Assembly (NCBI RefSeq): GCF_900055185.1
Contig: NZ_FIZX01000001.1
Span: 2,046,001-2,110,000 of the forward strand
Length of the DNA: 64,000 nt
Reading direction: 5' to 3'
From: Grimontia celer
GTDB lineage: Bacteria; Pseudomonadota; Gammaproteobacteria; Enterobacterales; Vibrionaceae
Positions 27,163 through 35,323 of the stretch are shown here, piece by piece. How positions within the stretch are numbered: the stretch's first letter is position 1; each line of letters begins with the position of its first letter. The notes beneath the pieces were generated by a model that was given only the letters and a program-made list of their open reading frames with translations, searched no databases and was not told the DNA's origin. The position numbers and the translations under genes were made by a program.

Positions 27163-29238
27163 ATGCTTAGCCCATCAACCAAAAAAGACATCCGCTCCAG
27201 CTACGAGAATTTGAAGGCGCAATTACAGAATTTTATTCCAAGAAAAGCGCAAAATTACCTCGTTGCAGAAATCGCTAAGACACTTGCGGGGGAATACAAT
27301 CCCAAAAGACGCATTTTAGTTGCCGAGGCGGGGACAGGCATTGGTAAGTCAATGGCTTACTTGATGGGTTCCATTTCATACGCACTGAATAACAATAAAA
27401 AGGTCGTAGTTTCGACGGCCACTGTCGCATTACAAGAGCAGTTAATAGAGAAAGATCTGCCTCTCTTTCGCCGCGTCGTTCCACGAGAATTCAGTTTTGT
27501 TTTGGCCAAAGGTCGTCAGCGTTATTGCTGTGGCGAAAAGTTAGCCGCAGCAGCCAGTGCGGAAGGCCATGGACAACAAGCGCTGTTTACTGAGAAACCT
27601 AAAAAAACAGATATTGATATGGTTAACACCATGTATGAAGCCTATTCGCGCGGTAAGTGGAACGGCGACAGGGATGCTTGGCCTAAGAGTATTCCTGACC
27701 ACCTCTGGCAAACCATCGTTTCAGATAAACACACATGCCATTCAGGATTAGCTGCTCACCGCAACTGCCCGTTCGCAAAGGCCCGCGAACATCTGGACAA
27801 AGCCGATGTCGTTGTTGCTAACCACAGTTTACTGATGGCGGACTTAGAACTGGGGGGTGGTGTTATCCTGCCTGACCCAGAGCATGCCCTCTATATGATT
27901 GACGAAGCACACCATTTGCCGACCGTAGCCCGTGACTTCTCCGCTGCATCAGCAAGTTTAGTAGGCGCAGCTTCCTGGCTGGAAAAACTCAACCAAAGTG
28001 CTTCCAAAATTGCCAACGGAGGCGACATCAAACGCAGTGGCCGTTTCTTAGATGCGTTGCAGTCAGGAATCCAAGTGCTTATTCCCGGGCTTCGAGGCAT
28101 CCGCGACATGTTGATTGGATACCCACTGAATAATGATGGTATTTATCGCTTTGCAGACGGCGAATTGCCGGAAGCCTTGCATCTCGAATCTAAAGAAATG
28201 CAAAAAGCGGCAAAAAAAGCTAATCAGTCTCTCGCCAAGCTCAATGATCTCATCTCAGAACGTGTAAAAGATGGAGAGCTCGCGTCCAGACTTGCCGAAC
28301 CGCTTCTTGCCGAGTCCGCCTTCTTTTTACAGCGTTTGGAAAACCTTGAAAAAGTGTGGACACTGATGGCACAACCCAATTCAGATAAAGGTGCGCCACT
28401 GGCGAGGTGGATCCAAAAATGTCCCGAACGCGAATCTGATCTTATAGTTCATGTATCACCGTTGGAGATCGGTTGGCGACTAGACCAACTGCTTTGGTCA
28501 CGAGCAGCTGGAGTCTGTCTGTTGTCCGCCACGTTACGTGCTTTGAACTCATTTACGTATTTTTGTCGTCAGGTAGGGCTGGACGAAAATGATGGCACCA
28601 AGTTTCTTGCACTACCCTCCCCGTTCAATTACCAGGAAAACGCACGTCTGGTGGTTCCAGCCATGCCTTGTGAACCGCAAGACGAGAAGTTCACCAGTCA
28701 CCTTCCCGATATATTGATGGAGTACATAGAAGGAGAAACGGCAACTCTGGTGCTGTTTTCCTCTTATTGGCAGATGAATCAAGTCGCGGAAAAGATGCGT
28801 GCCGATATCAAAAAACTTGGCTGGCACCTTCATGTGCAGGGAGAAGCATCACGCACCTCTATACTAGAAGCGCACCGCACGTGTTGTGAGAAAGGCCAGA
28901 TCAGCATCCTTTTCGGAACAGGCAGCTTTTCTGAAGGCCTCGATTTGCCCGGAGAACAGCTGACCAACCTCATCATCACCAAAATTCCGTTTGCAGTGCC
29001 TACCTCTCCCGTGGAAGAAGCCCATGCCGAATATCTTGAACGGAAAGGCGGCAATGCATTCATTCAAATTTCTGTACCGGAAGCCAGTAAAAAGCTCGTT
29101 CAATCAGCCGGTAGACTGCTGCGCAAAGAACAGGACTCTGGTAGAGTCGTTTTGCTAGACAGACGAGTTGTTACAAGGCGTTATGGAAAAGCCTTGTTGG
29201 ATTCATTCCCTCCCTTTAAGCGTGTTATCGAACACTAA
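27163..29238 (+). CDS. dinG: ATP-dependent DNA helicase DinG
   Basis: 691 residues from the ATG at 27163 (MLSPSTKKDIRSSYENL); a GTG at 27124 would add thirteen unlikely residues. Walker A is LVAEAGTGIGKSMAYL (about residues 48-63). The iron-sulfur domain has cysteines in RYCCGEKL, KHTCHSGL and RNCPFAKARE. The DEAH box is YMIDEAHHL, and the C-terminal motor has LLSATLRAL, LFGTGSFSEGLDLPGE and QSAGRLLRKE. This XPD-like 5'-3' helicase unwinds R-loops, D-loops and flaps. It opens a + strand run of dinG, a TSUP permease, priC, a deacetylase-like gene and rsmS with small gaps. Confidence 0.95.
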   Translation: MLSPSTKKDIRSSYENLKAQLQNFIPRKAQNYLVAEIAKTLAGEYNPKRRILVAEAGTGIGKSMAYLMGSISYALNNNKKVVVSTATVALQEQLIEKDLPLFRRVVPREFSFVLAKGRQRYCCGEKLAAAASAEGHGQQALFTEKPKKTDIDMVNTMYEAYSRGKWNGDRDAWPKSIPDHLWQTIVSDKHTCHSGLAAHRNCPFAKAREHLDKADVVVANHSLLMADLELGGGVILPDPEHALYMIDEAHHLPTVARDFSAASASLVGAASWLEKLNQSASKIANGGDIKRSGRFLDALQSGIQVLIPGLRGIRDMLIGYPLNNDGIYRFADGELPEALHLESKEMQKAAKKANQSLAKLNDLISERVKDGELASRLAEPLLAESAFFLQRLENLEKVWTLMAQPNSDKGAPLARWIQKCPERESDLIVHVSPLEIGWRLDQLLWSRAAGVCLLSATLRALNSFTYFCRQVGLDENDGTKFLALPSPFNYQENARLVVPAMPCEPQDEKFTSHLPDILMEYIEGETATLVLFSSYWQMNQVAEKMRADIKKLGWHLHVQGEASRTSILEAHRTCCEKGQISILFGTGSFSEGLDLPGEQLTNLIITKIPFAVPTSPVEEAHAEYLERKGGNAFIQISVPEASKKLVQSAGRLLRKEQDSGRVVLLDRRVVTRRYGKALLDSFPPFKRVIEH

Positions 29239-29249
29239 GAAAAATAAGA

Positions 29250-30023
29250 ATGCTCGAACTTCTTGATCCAAATACCCTTGTTATTTTGGGAATGGTCGCC
29301 TTTGCTGCGGGTTTTATTGATGCAGTTGCCGGTGGCGGTGGCATGTTAATGGTTCCTGCCTTGCTTTCCATTGGTTTACCCCCGCATATCGCATTAGGTA
29401 CCAATAAGCTGTCAGCGACTTTTGCCTCTTCGACGGCTGCGTTTACCTATTACCGGAAAAAGCTATTTTCGCCCTCATTTTGGATTCATGCCTTTATCGC
29501 CACTTTCATTGGCGCAATTTTGGGTACTTTGGTCGTGGACTATATTTCCACCGAGTGGCTCGAAAAAGCCCTGCCGCTTGTAGTACTGGCAACTGCTGCC
29601 TACACCATCTGGCATCGCCAACCAAAAACGGAAAACCATAATCTGCCGAAGGATGAACTCCACCTAAAAGAAAAACAGTGGGGCCAAGGGCTCACGTTGG
29701 GGTTCTATGATGGGGTTGCAGGGCCAGGAACCGGCGCATTCTGGACCGTGTCTTCGATGTCGATGTATAAAATGAATATTCTACTTTCGTCAGGTTTGGC
29801 CAAAGCGATGAATTTTGTCAGCAACATCACATCACTCGTTACCTTTATCATTTTGGGTCATGTGAACTGGGCGCTTGGGCTGACTATGGGTGTCTGCCTG
29901 ATGGTAGGTGCTTACATCGGCGCACATTCTGCTATTAAGTTTGGCGCTAAGTTTATTCGCCCTGTGTTTGTTACTGTGGTCGTGGTTCTATCCGTTAAGC
30001 TGGCCATCGACGCTTGGCTTTAA
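29250..30023 (+). CDS. TSUP family permease (YfcA / TauE-SafE type)
   Basis: 257 residues, starting eleven bases after dinG. Seven to eight membrane helices can be counted. The two repeats of the DUF81 fold have AAGFIDAVAGGGGMLMVPALLSIGLPPHIALGTNKLSATFAS and, in the second half, GFYDGVAGPGTGAFW. These resemble Escherichia YfcA. The family transports small organic or sulfur-containing anions such as sulfite, sulfoacetate or taurine; the substrate here cannot be read from the sequence. It is placed between two DNA-replication genes, probably by operon packing only. Confidence 0.85.
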   Translation: MLELLDPNTLVILGMVAFAAGFIDAVAGGGGMLMVPALLSIGLPPHIALGTNKLSATFASSTAAFTYYRKKLFSPSFWIHAFIATFIGAILGTLVVDYISTEWLEKALPLVVLATAAYTIWHRQPKTENHNLPKDELHLKEKQWGQGLTLGFYDGVAGPGTGAFWTVSSMSMYKMNILLSSGLAKAMNFVSNITSLVTFIILGHVNWALGLTMGVCLMVGAYIGAHSAIKFGAKFIRPVFVTVVVVLSVKLAIDAWL

Positions 30024-30044
30024 GCCCAATAGGTATTAAGAGCT

Positions 30045-30593
30045 ATGGATTTATCATCCCTCAGAGCCGAGCTTCAAACGCTGGCAAACCGCGCAGCGGA
30101 GATCGACCGTAAGCGCGGCGAAAGTGCAAAGCCGTTGTTCGATGAACGCCTGTTCTCTTGCCTGGCAAGGCTGCTCACACCCTGTGTGTCGGAAGCCAAA
30201 AGTGTCGTTGATACCATTGAACGCGAGCAGGCAAGCGGACGCCTTTCAGCTATGCGTGCCGAACACCTATGCGAAAAGCTGGTAAATCAAATCGGTGCGC
30301 TTCAGCGTGAAATGGCTACATTGGCTATACGACAGCAAGAAAAAGCCTTGGCTCCGAAAACCGGCGCTTCCATCAGTCAACTCTACCAGGATCTAGCACA
30401 GCACCAGGGATGGGAAAGAAGACTGGAAGATATGATTCGCGATGCTGAGGCCAAACTGGGGCAATACGCAAGCTTTGCTGAACAGCAACAAGCCCAGAAG
30501 CAGTTGCTCGCACTTGAAAAGCGCCTATCACGCTGTCGTGAAGCCAGACAAAAAATCGAATCCCGTATTTCTTTCCGTGAGCGTAAAGGCTGA
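30045..30593 (+). CDS. priC: primosomal replication protein PriC
   Basis: 182 residues, close to Escherichia PriC (175). The N-terminal part is an alpha-helical domain (LRAELQTLANRAAEIDRKRG, then FDERLFSC) and the C-terminal part is strongly basic and helical, ending KIESRISFRERKG. PriC reloads DnaB at stalled forks with a leading-strand gap by interaction with SSB and Rep. The priC-rsmS neighbourhood of Escherichia is kept, with a deacetylase-like gene inserted between them. It starts 21 bases after the permease gene and ends seven bases before the next start. Confidence 0.9.
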   Translation: MDLSSLRAELQTLANRAAEIDRKRGESAKPLFDERLFSCLARLLTPCVSEAKSVVDTIEREQASGRLSAMRAEHLCEKLVNQIGALQREMATLAIRQQEKALAPKTGASISQLYQDLAQHQGWERRLEDMIRDAEAKLGQYASFAEQQQAQKQLLALEKRLSRCREARQKIESRISFRERKG

Positions 30594-30600
30594 AGTTTTC

Positions 30601-31521
30601 ATGCTGCCTATTGTTTACCATCCGATCTATTCTGACTTTCCATTGCCTGATGGTCACAGGTATCCGCTGCAAAAATACCGGCTGCTCAAAGAGCACATTG
30701 ATAAGTTGGGCTGGCCAGTAACGACGTTTCAGCCAACACACCTTGAGCCGGAAAATCTGAAACGCTTCCATGATAAAGACTATGTTGATGCATTGGTCAG
30801 TGGTTCTTTGCCTTTAGTAAAAATGCGAAGAATTGGCTTCCCCTGGAGTGAAGCATTAATACAACGTAGCCTAACATCACTAGGAGGAACCACTCTCACC
30901 GTCGATAAAGCGATTGAGCACGGTGTCGCTGTTCACCTTACTGGTGGATACCATCACTCGCATAAAGACTTTGGCAGTGGCTTTTGCCTTTTCAATGATT
31001 TAATTCTGGCATCTGACCATGCACTTTCTTATCCCGGCATAGAAAAGGTACTTATCGTCGATTGCGATGTTCATCATGGCGATGGCACGGCGACACTCGC
31101 TCAAGAGAGGGAAGACATCATTACCCTTTCGGTGCACTGTGACAAAAACTTCCCATCACGAAAGCCAGACTCGGATATTGATATTCCCATGCCTATAGGT
31201 GTCGAGTCAGACACTTACCTTTCTGAGTTCGTGCCTGTGCTAACCCTTGCTATCGCCCAACACCAGCCCGACATGGTGATATATGATGCGGGCGTTGATA
31301 TTCATGTAGATGATGAACTTGGCTATATGAATGTTTGCCAACACGGCATCGCTGAGAGAGATAAAGCTGTTATGGAAGCTTGTCACCAACACGGCGTTCC
31401 TATCGCTGCTGTTATCGGCGGCGGATATCGTACAGAACAGAGCGCTTTGGTTCCGCTTCATGCCGAATTGATAAAAGCAGCATTCAATATCTATTTCCCA
31501 AATTGGAGTAAAGAATTATGA
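30601..31521 (+). CDS. histone-deacetylase-like hydrolase
   Basis: 306 residues from the ATG at 30601, directly after priC; the open frame reaches to 30442 inside priC and is not credible. All arginase-fold deacetylase residues are visible: GGYHHSHKDFGSGFCLFND with the two active-site His, VLIVDCDVHHGDGTA with the zinc ligands Asp and His, and VIYDAGVDIHVDDELGYM with the third ligand Asp. Bacterial members hydrolyse acetylated amines, polyamines, acetoin-related substrates or proteins, so the substrate is open. It overlaps rsmS by four bases (ATGA), which shows coupling. Confidence 0.9.
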   Translation: MLPIVYHPIYSDFPLPDGHRYPLQKYRLLKEHIDKLGWPVTTFQPTHLEPENLKRFHDKDYVDALVSGSLPLVKMRRIGFPWSEALIQRSLTSLGGTTLTVDKAIEHGVAVHLTGGYHHSHKDFGSGFCLFNDLILASDHALSYPGIEKVLIVDCDVHHGDGTATLAQEREDIITLSVHCDKNFPSRKPDSDIDIPMPIGVESDTYLSEFVPVLTLAIAQHQPDMVIYDAGVDIHVDDELGYMNVCQHGIAERDKAVMEACHQHGVPIAAVIGGGYRTEQSALVPLHAELIKAAFNIYFPNWSKEL

Positions 31522-31679
31522 GTCAATCAGGACTGGATAATGCCCCTGATGAAATCAAACTTGCTGTTGATTTAATCTACCTTTTGGAAAGCAATGAGGT
31601 CGATCCTGAAACAGCATTAAAAGCACTGGAGATCGTCAGATCGGACCTTGAACGAAAAGTATCGAAAGCAAACGATTAA
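31518..31679 (+). CDS. rsmS: pleiotropic regulatory small protein RsmS (YbaM)
   Basis: A 53-residue frame starts inside the ATGA overlap with the deacetylase-like gene and ends at TAA 31679. The sequence NAPDEIKLAVDLIYLLESN followed by EVDPETALKALEIVRSDLE is the two-helix YbaM/RsmS family (DUF2496). In Pectobacterium the homologue influences secondary metabolism and virulence through the Rsm system. Nearness to priC is conserved in Escherichia. No terminator is obvious in the 150 bases after it. Confidence 0.88.
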   Translation: MSQSGLDNAPDEIKLAVDLIYLLESNEVDPETALKALEIVRSDLERKVSKAND

Positions 31680-31912
31680 CTTTCAGTAACGTCTTCTAAC
31701 TCCCTCGATTAAGCGGCCAGATCCCCCCTTAGAAAATGTTAACTTTGATAGTAAATAATGTTGTAAAAACATCCTTTTATTAAACTATTTGCCTAACATT
31801 TAATCTTTTAGTGAAATTTACAGATGCTAGAAGATCAAATTTGGAGTATTATCCCGCCGCTTTATTTGCTTATCTTGACGTCAAGTGAGCAAAAAGCGGC
31901 CACAGATCATGC
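31680..31912. promoter_or_regulatory. regulatory region before the alanine/glycine symporter
   Basis: The first 180 bases are A+T-rich and contain a TATTAT (31847-31852) that could be a -10 element, without a well-placed -35. A perfect twelve-base palindrome CTTGACGTCAAG lies at 31874-31885 just after it and would suit a dimeric repressor. No gene is visible. Confidence 0.4.
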
Positions 31913-32034
31913 TCAAAAGGATTTGTAAGTAGCGCAATCGAAGCGCAAATCTGCTGGCTGGAATCTCTGCACGGAAGCGTCGCCAGGACAAGTTATTTGT
32001 CCGAGGCAGAGAGCTGAAAAGGAAGTTTCAGATC
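31913..32034 (+). ncRNA. structured 5' leader of the symporter mRNA (class unknown)
   Basis: The region before the symporter ATG can form several consecutive helices. GATTTG / CAAATC encloses GCGC / GCGC. A multi-branch helix is closed by TCTCTGC / GCAGAGA and contains ACG / CGT plus GCC / GGC around GGACAA / TTGTCC. It is followed by CTGAAA / TTTCAG and a pyrimidine-rich stretch. The order of stems resembles a riboswitch or protein-responsive leader, but I cannot match it to the glycine, lysine or other familiar classes. No terminator with a T run is present, so control of translation would be likelier. Confidence 0.45.
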
Positions 32035-32094
32035 CCTTGTCTCCTCCTTCTCACTCAACTGCCATTTTAAATTTGACGACAGTAGAGTTTGTAT

Positions 32095-33513
32095 ATGACG
32101 GAACTAAAAGAACTATTCGTTTCCTTTGTCGACGCCGGAAATGGCTTGTTGTGGGGAAGCGTGCTTATTTACCTTTTGATCGGCGCTGGTCTTTACTTCA
32201 CTTTCCGCACCGGTTTCCTCCAATTCCGCTCTTTCGGGCACATGTTTGAGCTCATCAAAGGTAGCCGTGAAGGCGCCGATGGTGGTATCTCATCATTCCA
32301 GGCATTCAGCACCAGTCTCGCAGCCCGCGTAGGTACAGGTAACATGGCAGGTGTTGCCGTGGCGATTTACCTTGGTGGCCCTGGCGCAGTGTTCTGGATG
32401 TGGATTACTGCACTGGTCGGTATGTCTACCAGCTTTGTGGAATCTACACTGGCACAGGCATACAAAATCAATCACAAAGACAACACCTTCCGCGGTGGTC
32501 CAGCCTACTACATTGAGAAGGGCTTGGGTCAGCGTTGGTTGGGCATCGCCTTTGCTATCTGTTTGATAGTCGCGTTTGGTCTGGCATTCAACGGCGTACA
32601 GTCAAACTCTATCGCCGCAGCGATGAACACAGCTTTCGGCACTGATAACACTTGGGTAGGTGTAATTCTAGCGCTGGCAACGGCACCTATTATCTTTGGT
32701 GGTATGCGTTCTGTCGCCAAAGTAGCTGAGCTGATTGTGCCATTTATGGCGATTGGTTACCTCGTTGTTGCATTCTACGTTATCGGCATCAACATCACAC
32801 TGCTTCCAGACGTTTTCGGCACCATCATCGGCAGCGCGCTTGGCTTCGAGCAAGCAGCAGGCGGTGCGATTGGTGCAGCCATGATGCAAGGTATCAAACG
32901 CGGTCTATTCTCAAACGAAGCAGGTATGGGTTCCGCACCTAACGCAGCAGCAACGGCAACTACACGCCCTAACCACCCAGTGGCACAAGGTTATGTGCAA
33001 ATGCTGGGTGTGTTTATCGATACCATCGTTATCTGTACCGCGACCGCATCTATTATCCTGCTATCGGGTATGCTGGACACTGACAGCGGCGTCACCGGTA
33101 TTGCGCTGACTCAGGCGGCTCTGGTTGAAGAAGTGGGTGCTTGGGGTGCAGGCTTTATTGCTATCGCCATCCTGCTGTTTGCATTCACCTCACTGATTGC
33201 CAACTACTCGTACGGTGAATCAAACATCGAGTACATCTTCAAAAGCAAAAAGGCCATCAATGTCTACCGTGTTGCTGTTCTAGCAATGGTAGTGATCGGC
33301 GCTGTTGTTGACTTACCAACGGTTTGGGCATTTGCAGACCTGTCAATGGGTATGATGGCTCTCATCAACCTTGTGGCAATTCTTGCGCTGTCTGGCATCG
33401 TGTTTGCGCTGCTCAAAGACTATGAAACCCAGCGTAAAGAAGGCAAAAAGCCGACGTTCGACCGCACCAAGTTCCCGACACTGGACAAGCAGATCGACAA
33501 AGACGTTTGGTAA
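32095..33513 (+). CDS. alanine/glycine:cation symporter (AGCS family)
   Basis: 472 residues from ATG 32095, which has AGAG seven bases upstream; a TTG at 32089 is also open. About eleven membrane helices. AGCS signatures are RTGFLQFRSFGHMFELIKG, FQAFSTSLAARVGTGNMAGVA, GGPGAVFWMWITALVGM and the C-terminal half LFSNEAGMGSAPNAAATA. These proteins take up L-alanine, D-alanine or glycine with Na+. Marine bacteria often carry several copies. A long structured leader precedes the gene and a strong terminator follows. Confidence 0.93.
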   Translation: MTELKELFVSFVDAGNGLLWGSVLIYLLIGAGLYFTFRTGFLQFRSFGHMFELIKGSREGADGGISSFQAFSTSLAARVGTGNMAGVAVAIYLGGPGAVFWMWITALVGMSTSFVESTLAQAYKINHKDNTFRGGPAYYIEKGLGQRWLGIAFAICLIVAFGLAFNGVQSNSIAAAMNTAFGTDNTWVGVILALATAPIIFGGMRSVAKVAELIVPFMAIGYLVVAFYVIGINITLLPDVFGTIIGSALGFEQAAGGAIGAAMMQGIKRGLFSNEAGMGSAPNAAATATTRPNHPVAQGYVQMLGVFIDTIVICTATASIILLSGMLDTDSGVTGIALTQAALVEEVGAWGAGFIAIAILLFAFTSLIANYSYGESNIEYIFKSKKAINVYRVAVLAMVVIGAVVDLPTVWAFADLSMGMMALINLVAILALSGIVFALLKDYETQRKEGKKPTFDRTKFPTLDKQIDKDVW

Positions 33514-33553
33514 TCGAATAACAAAGGTCAACAGACCCAAAAAATACAACATC

Positions 33554-33586
33554 AAAAAAGGGAGCCGATGGGCTCCCTTCCTTTTT
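33554..33586 (+). terminator. terminator after the symporter gene
   Basis: Perfect stem GGGAGCC / GGCTCCC with four-base loop, then TTCCTTTTT, 47 bases after the stop codon. It also lies just past the end of the convergent TIGR02647 gene. Confidence 0.88.
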
Positions 33587-33600
33587 AAGTGCATTCTGGT

Positions 33601-33843
33601 TTATTCAGGGTGTGACCTTAAAATGCGCAGTGCTTCTTTTGCATGCTCAACCGCATCTCGACCAATCGAAGTTAAGTAACCACCGTCTTTTGCCGTGATC
33701 AGCTTTTTGTCATAAAGGCGTTCTGTTGCAGCCACAAGAACAGGATCCGCATCGCTGTGAACCTTGATACCCATGAGATCAGAAGAACGAGAAAACTTCA
33801 CCAGGACGTTCATTTCGTCGACCAGTTCAGACGTAAATGGCAT
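33601..33843 (-). CDS. TIGR02647 family small protein
   Basis: 80 residues from the ATG at 33843, four bases after GGAGG; the open frame to 33900 lacks a ribosome site. The sequence MPFTSELVDEMNVLVKFSRSSDL...ATERLYDKKLI...GGYLTSIGRDAVEHA has the look of a small winged-helix or MarR-like fold and matches what I know of TIGR02647, a family of conserved gammaproteobacterial proteins described only as probable DNA-binding. It is a stand-alone gene, convergent with the symporter gene. Function unknown. Confidence 0.72.
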   Translation of the reverse strand: MPFTSELVDEMNVLVKFSRSSDLMGIKVHSDADPVLVAATERLYDKKLITAKDGGYLTSIGRDAVEHAKEALRILRSHPE

Positions 33844-33973
33844 AGCGCCTCCAACATTTATCCGTGTTTCGTTACCCTTGAATATAGTTGGTCGTGCCAC
33901 ATAGAATTTGTGCCGAGATCAAGAACTCATCGATGAGCGCTATCAAGCTACCACTAATCGATAAAAGTTTGAA

Positions 33974-35161
33974 TCATGCCACATCCTGAGCCCGTTTTCG
34001 GCCTAAGAAACTGACTTCATTACCGGATTCTGGTGCCAAAGGTACCATTCTCGACAAAGTCAGCGACCCCAAAGCGAGGCCAGTACCGACTAAGAAGACC
34101 GTTGTTGGTGAGTACAACCACACCACACCCAAAGCCGCAGGAATCACTACTGCCGCAATATGATTAATGGTAAAACTCACACCCGCCGTAGATGCAATGT
34201 CTTCCGGGTCAGCAATCTTCTGGAAGTAGGTTTTAATCGCGATCGCCATGGCAAAGAACAGGTGGTCCACCACGTATAACACACCCGCCATCGTTGCACT
34301 TTCCACAAAGGCATACCCGGTAAACACACACGCTAATCCGACGTACTCCACGGTCAGGGCGCGTCGCTCGCCCACTCTGCCAATCCAAGCACCAATTTTG
34401 GCTGCAAACAGCATGTTGAATAGGTAGTTGATGATAAATAGCAGACTGACATCACCCACGGAATACCCAAACTTCTCAACCATCATGAAGCCGGCAAAAA
34501 CGATAAAGATCTGACGACGGGCACCACTGAGGAAAGTCAGGCCGTAATAAAGCCAATATCTTTTGCGAAGAATCAGCTTTCGGGTCTGAACGTGTGGGCT
34601 TTCAAAGGAAGGAAATATTGTCCACAGAACAAGTACTGCTGCCAAACTGACGAAGCCAAAGAGCATATACACGATGTTATAGCTGACCGCCATCCACTCC
34701 ATTAACAGCCAAACGGCGGCATAAGCGACAAGGCTTGCCGCCCCCTTCCAAGCCAGAACTTGCCCCATAAAGTGCGCGCTTTTGTCTTTATCTATCCACT
34801 GTAAAGTCAGTGACTGATTAACGGTTTCGAAATAGTGAAAGCCAATCGACATCACAATCGTGGTCAAATACAACCCCCATACCGTTGGAAACCAACCTGT
34901 CACGGCAACGCCGAGACACATCACCGCCAGAAACAGCAAGGCAAAGCGCTGCTCTTTAATAAACAATAAGAGGTAAATCGCGGTGAACGCCAGGAAACCA
35001 GGGACTTCACGCAAACTTTGCAGCATGCCGATTTCTTTACCGGTAAACGCGGCTTTTTCTACCACAAAATTGTTGAGTAATACGTTCCAGACAGAAAACG
35101 CCATAGCCATGATAAAAGCCATTGCGATAAGAAGATGGGCGGGAGTTCTAAAGCGTTCCAC
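33974..35161 (-). CDS. MFS transporter
   Basis: 395 residues with twelve predicted membrane helices in two groups of six and a basic cytoplasmic loop between them (residues about 190-205, VQTRKLILRKRYWLYYG). The A-motif-like GERRALTVEYVG lies in the second half. I cannot assign a substrate family. It has no close partner gene: the TIGR02647 gene after it is 130 bases away and the Tim44-type gene before it is closed by a terminator. An inverted repeat TTGTTCA / TGAACAA (about 35249-35270) lies upstream and partly touches that terminator. Confidence 0.78.
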   Translation of the reverse strand: MERFRTPAHLLIAMAFIMAMAFSVWNVLLNNFVVEKAAFTGKEIGMLQSLREVPGFLAFTAIYLLLFIKEQRFALLFLAVMCLGVAVTGWFPTVWGLYLTTIVMSIGFHYFETVNQSLTLQWIDKDKSAHFMGQVLAWKGAASLVAYAAVWLLMEWMAVSYNIVYMLFGFVSLAAVLVLWTIFPSFESPHVQTRKLILRKRYWLYYGLTFLSGARRQIFIVFAGFMMVEKFGYSVGDVSLLFIINYLFNMLFAAKIGAWIGRVGERRALTVEYVGLACVFTGYAFVESATMAGVLYVVDHLFFAMAIAIKTYFQKIADPEDIASTAGVSFTINHIAAVVIPAALGVVWLYSPTTVFLVGTGLALGSLTLSRMVPLAPESGNEVSFLGRKRAQDVA

Positions 35162-35265
35162 GTTGTTGTTTCTCGATATTTATTTGAAGTCGTTTCAGCC
35201 AATGTAACTGCGAATCAACAAATAAGCTAACGGGAATCGTTGAAGTCATTGTTCAAAAATCATGA

Positions 35266-35295
35266 ACAAAAAAAGAGCAGCCACTTGGGCTGCTC
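35266..35295 (-). terminator. terminator after the Tim44-domain gene
   Basis: On the minus strand GAGCAGCC / GGCTGCTC with five-base loop, followed by TTTTTTTG; 29 bases after the stop codon. Confidence 0.88.
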
Positions 35296-35323
35296 TTGAT
35301 TAGGGGGAATGTTTGCGAATACT

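Noticed and set aside
30442-30600. Longer start of the deacetylase-like gene
   Set aside because: It lies inside priC in another frame; the family N-terminus begins at the ATG at 30601.
31913-32034. Glycine riboswitch before the alanine/glycine symporter
   Set aside because: The conserved core strings of the glycine class, including the CCGAAGG-type loop and CUCUCAGG-type strand, are not present.
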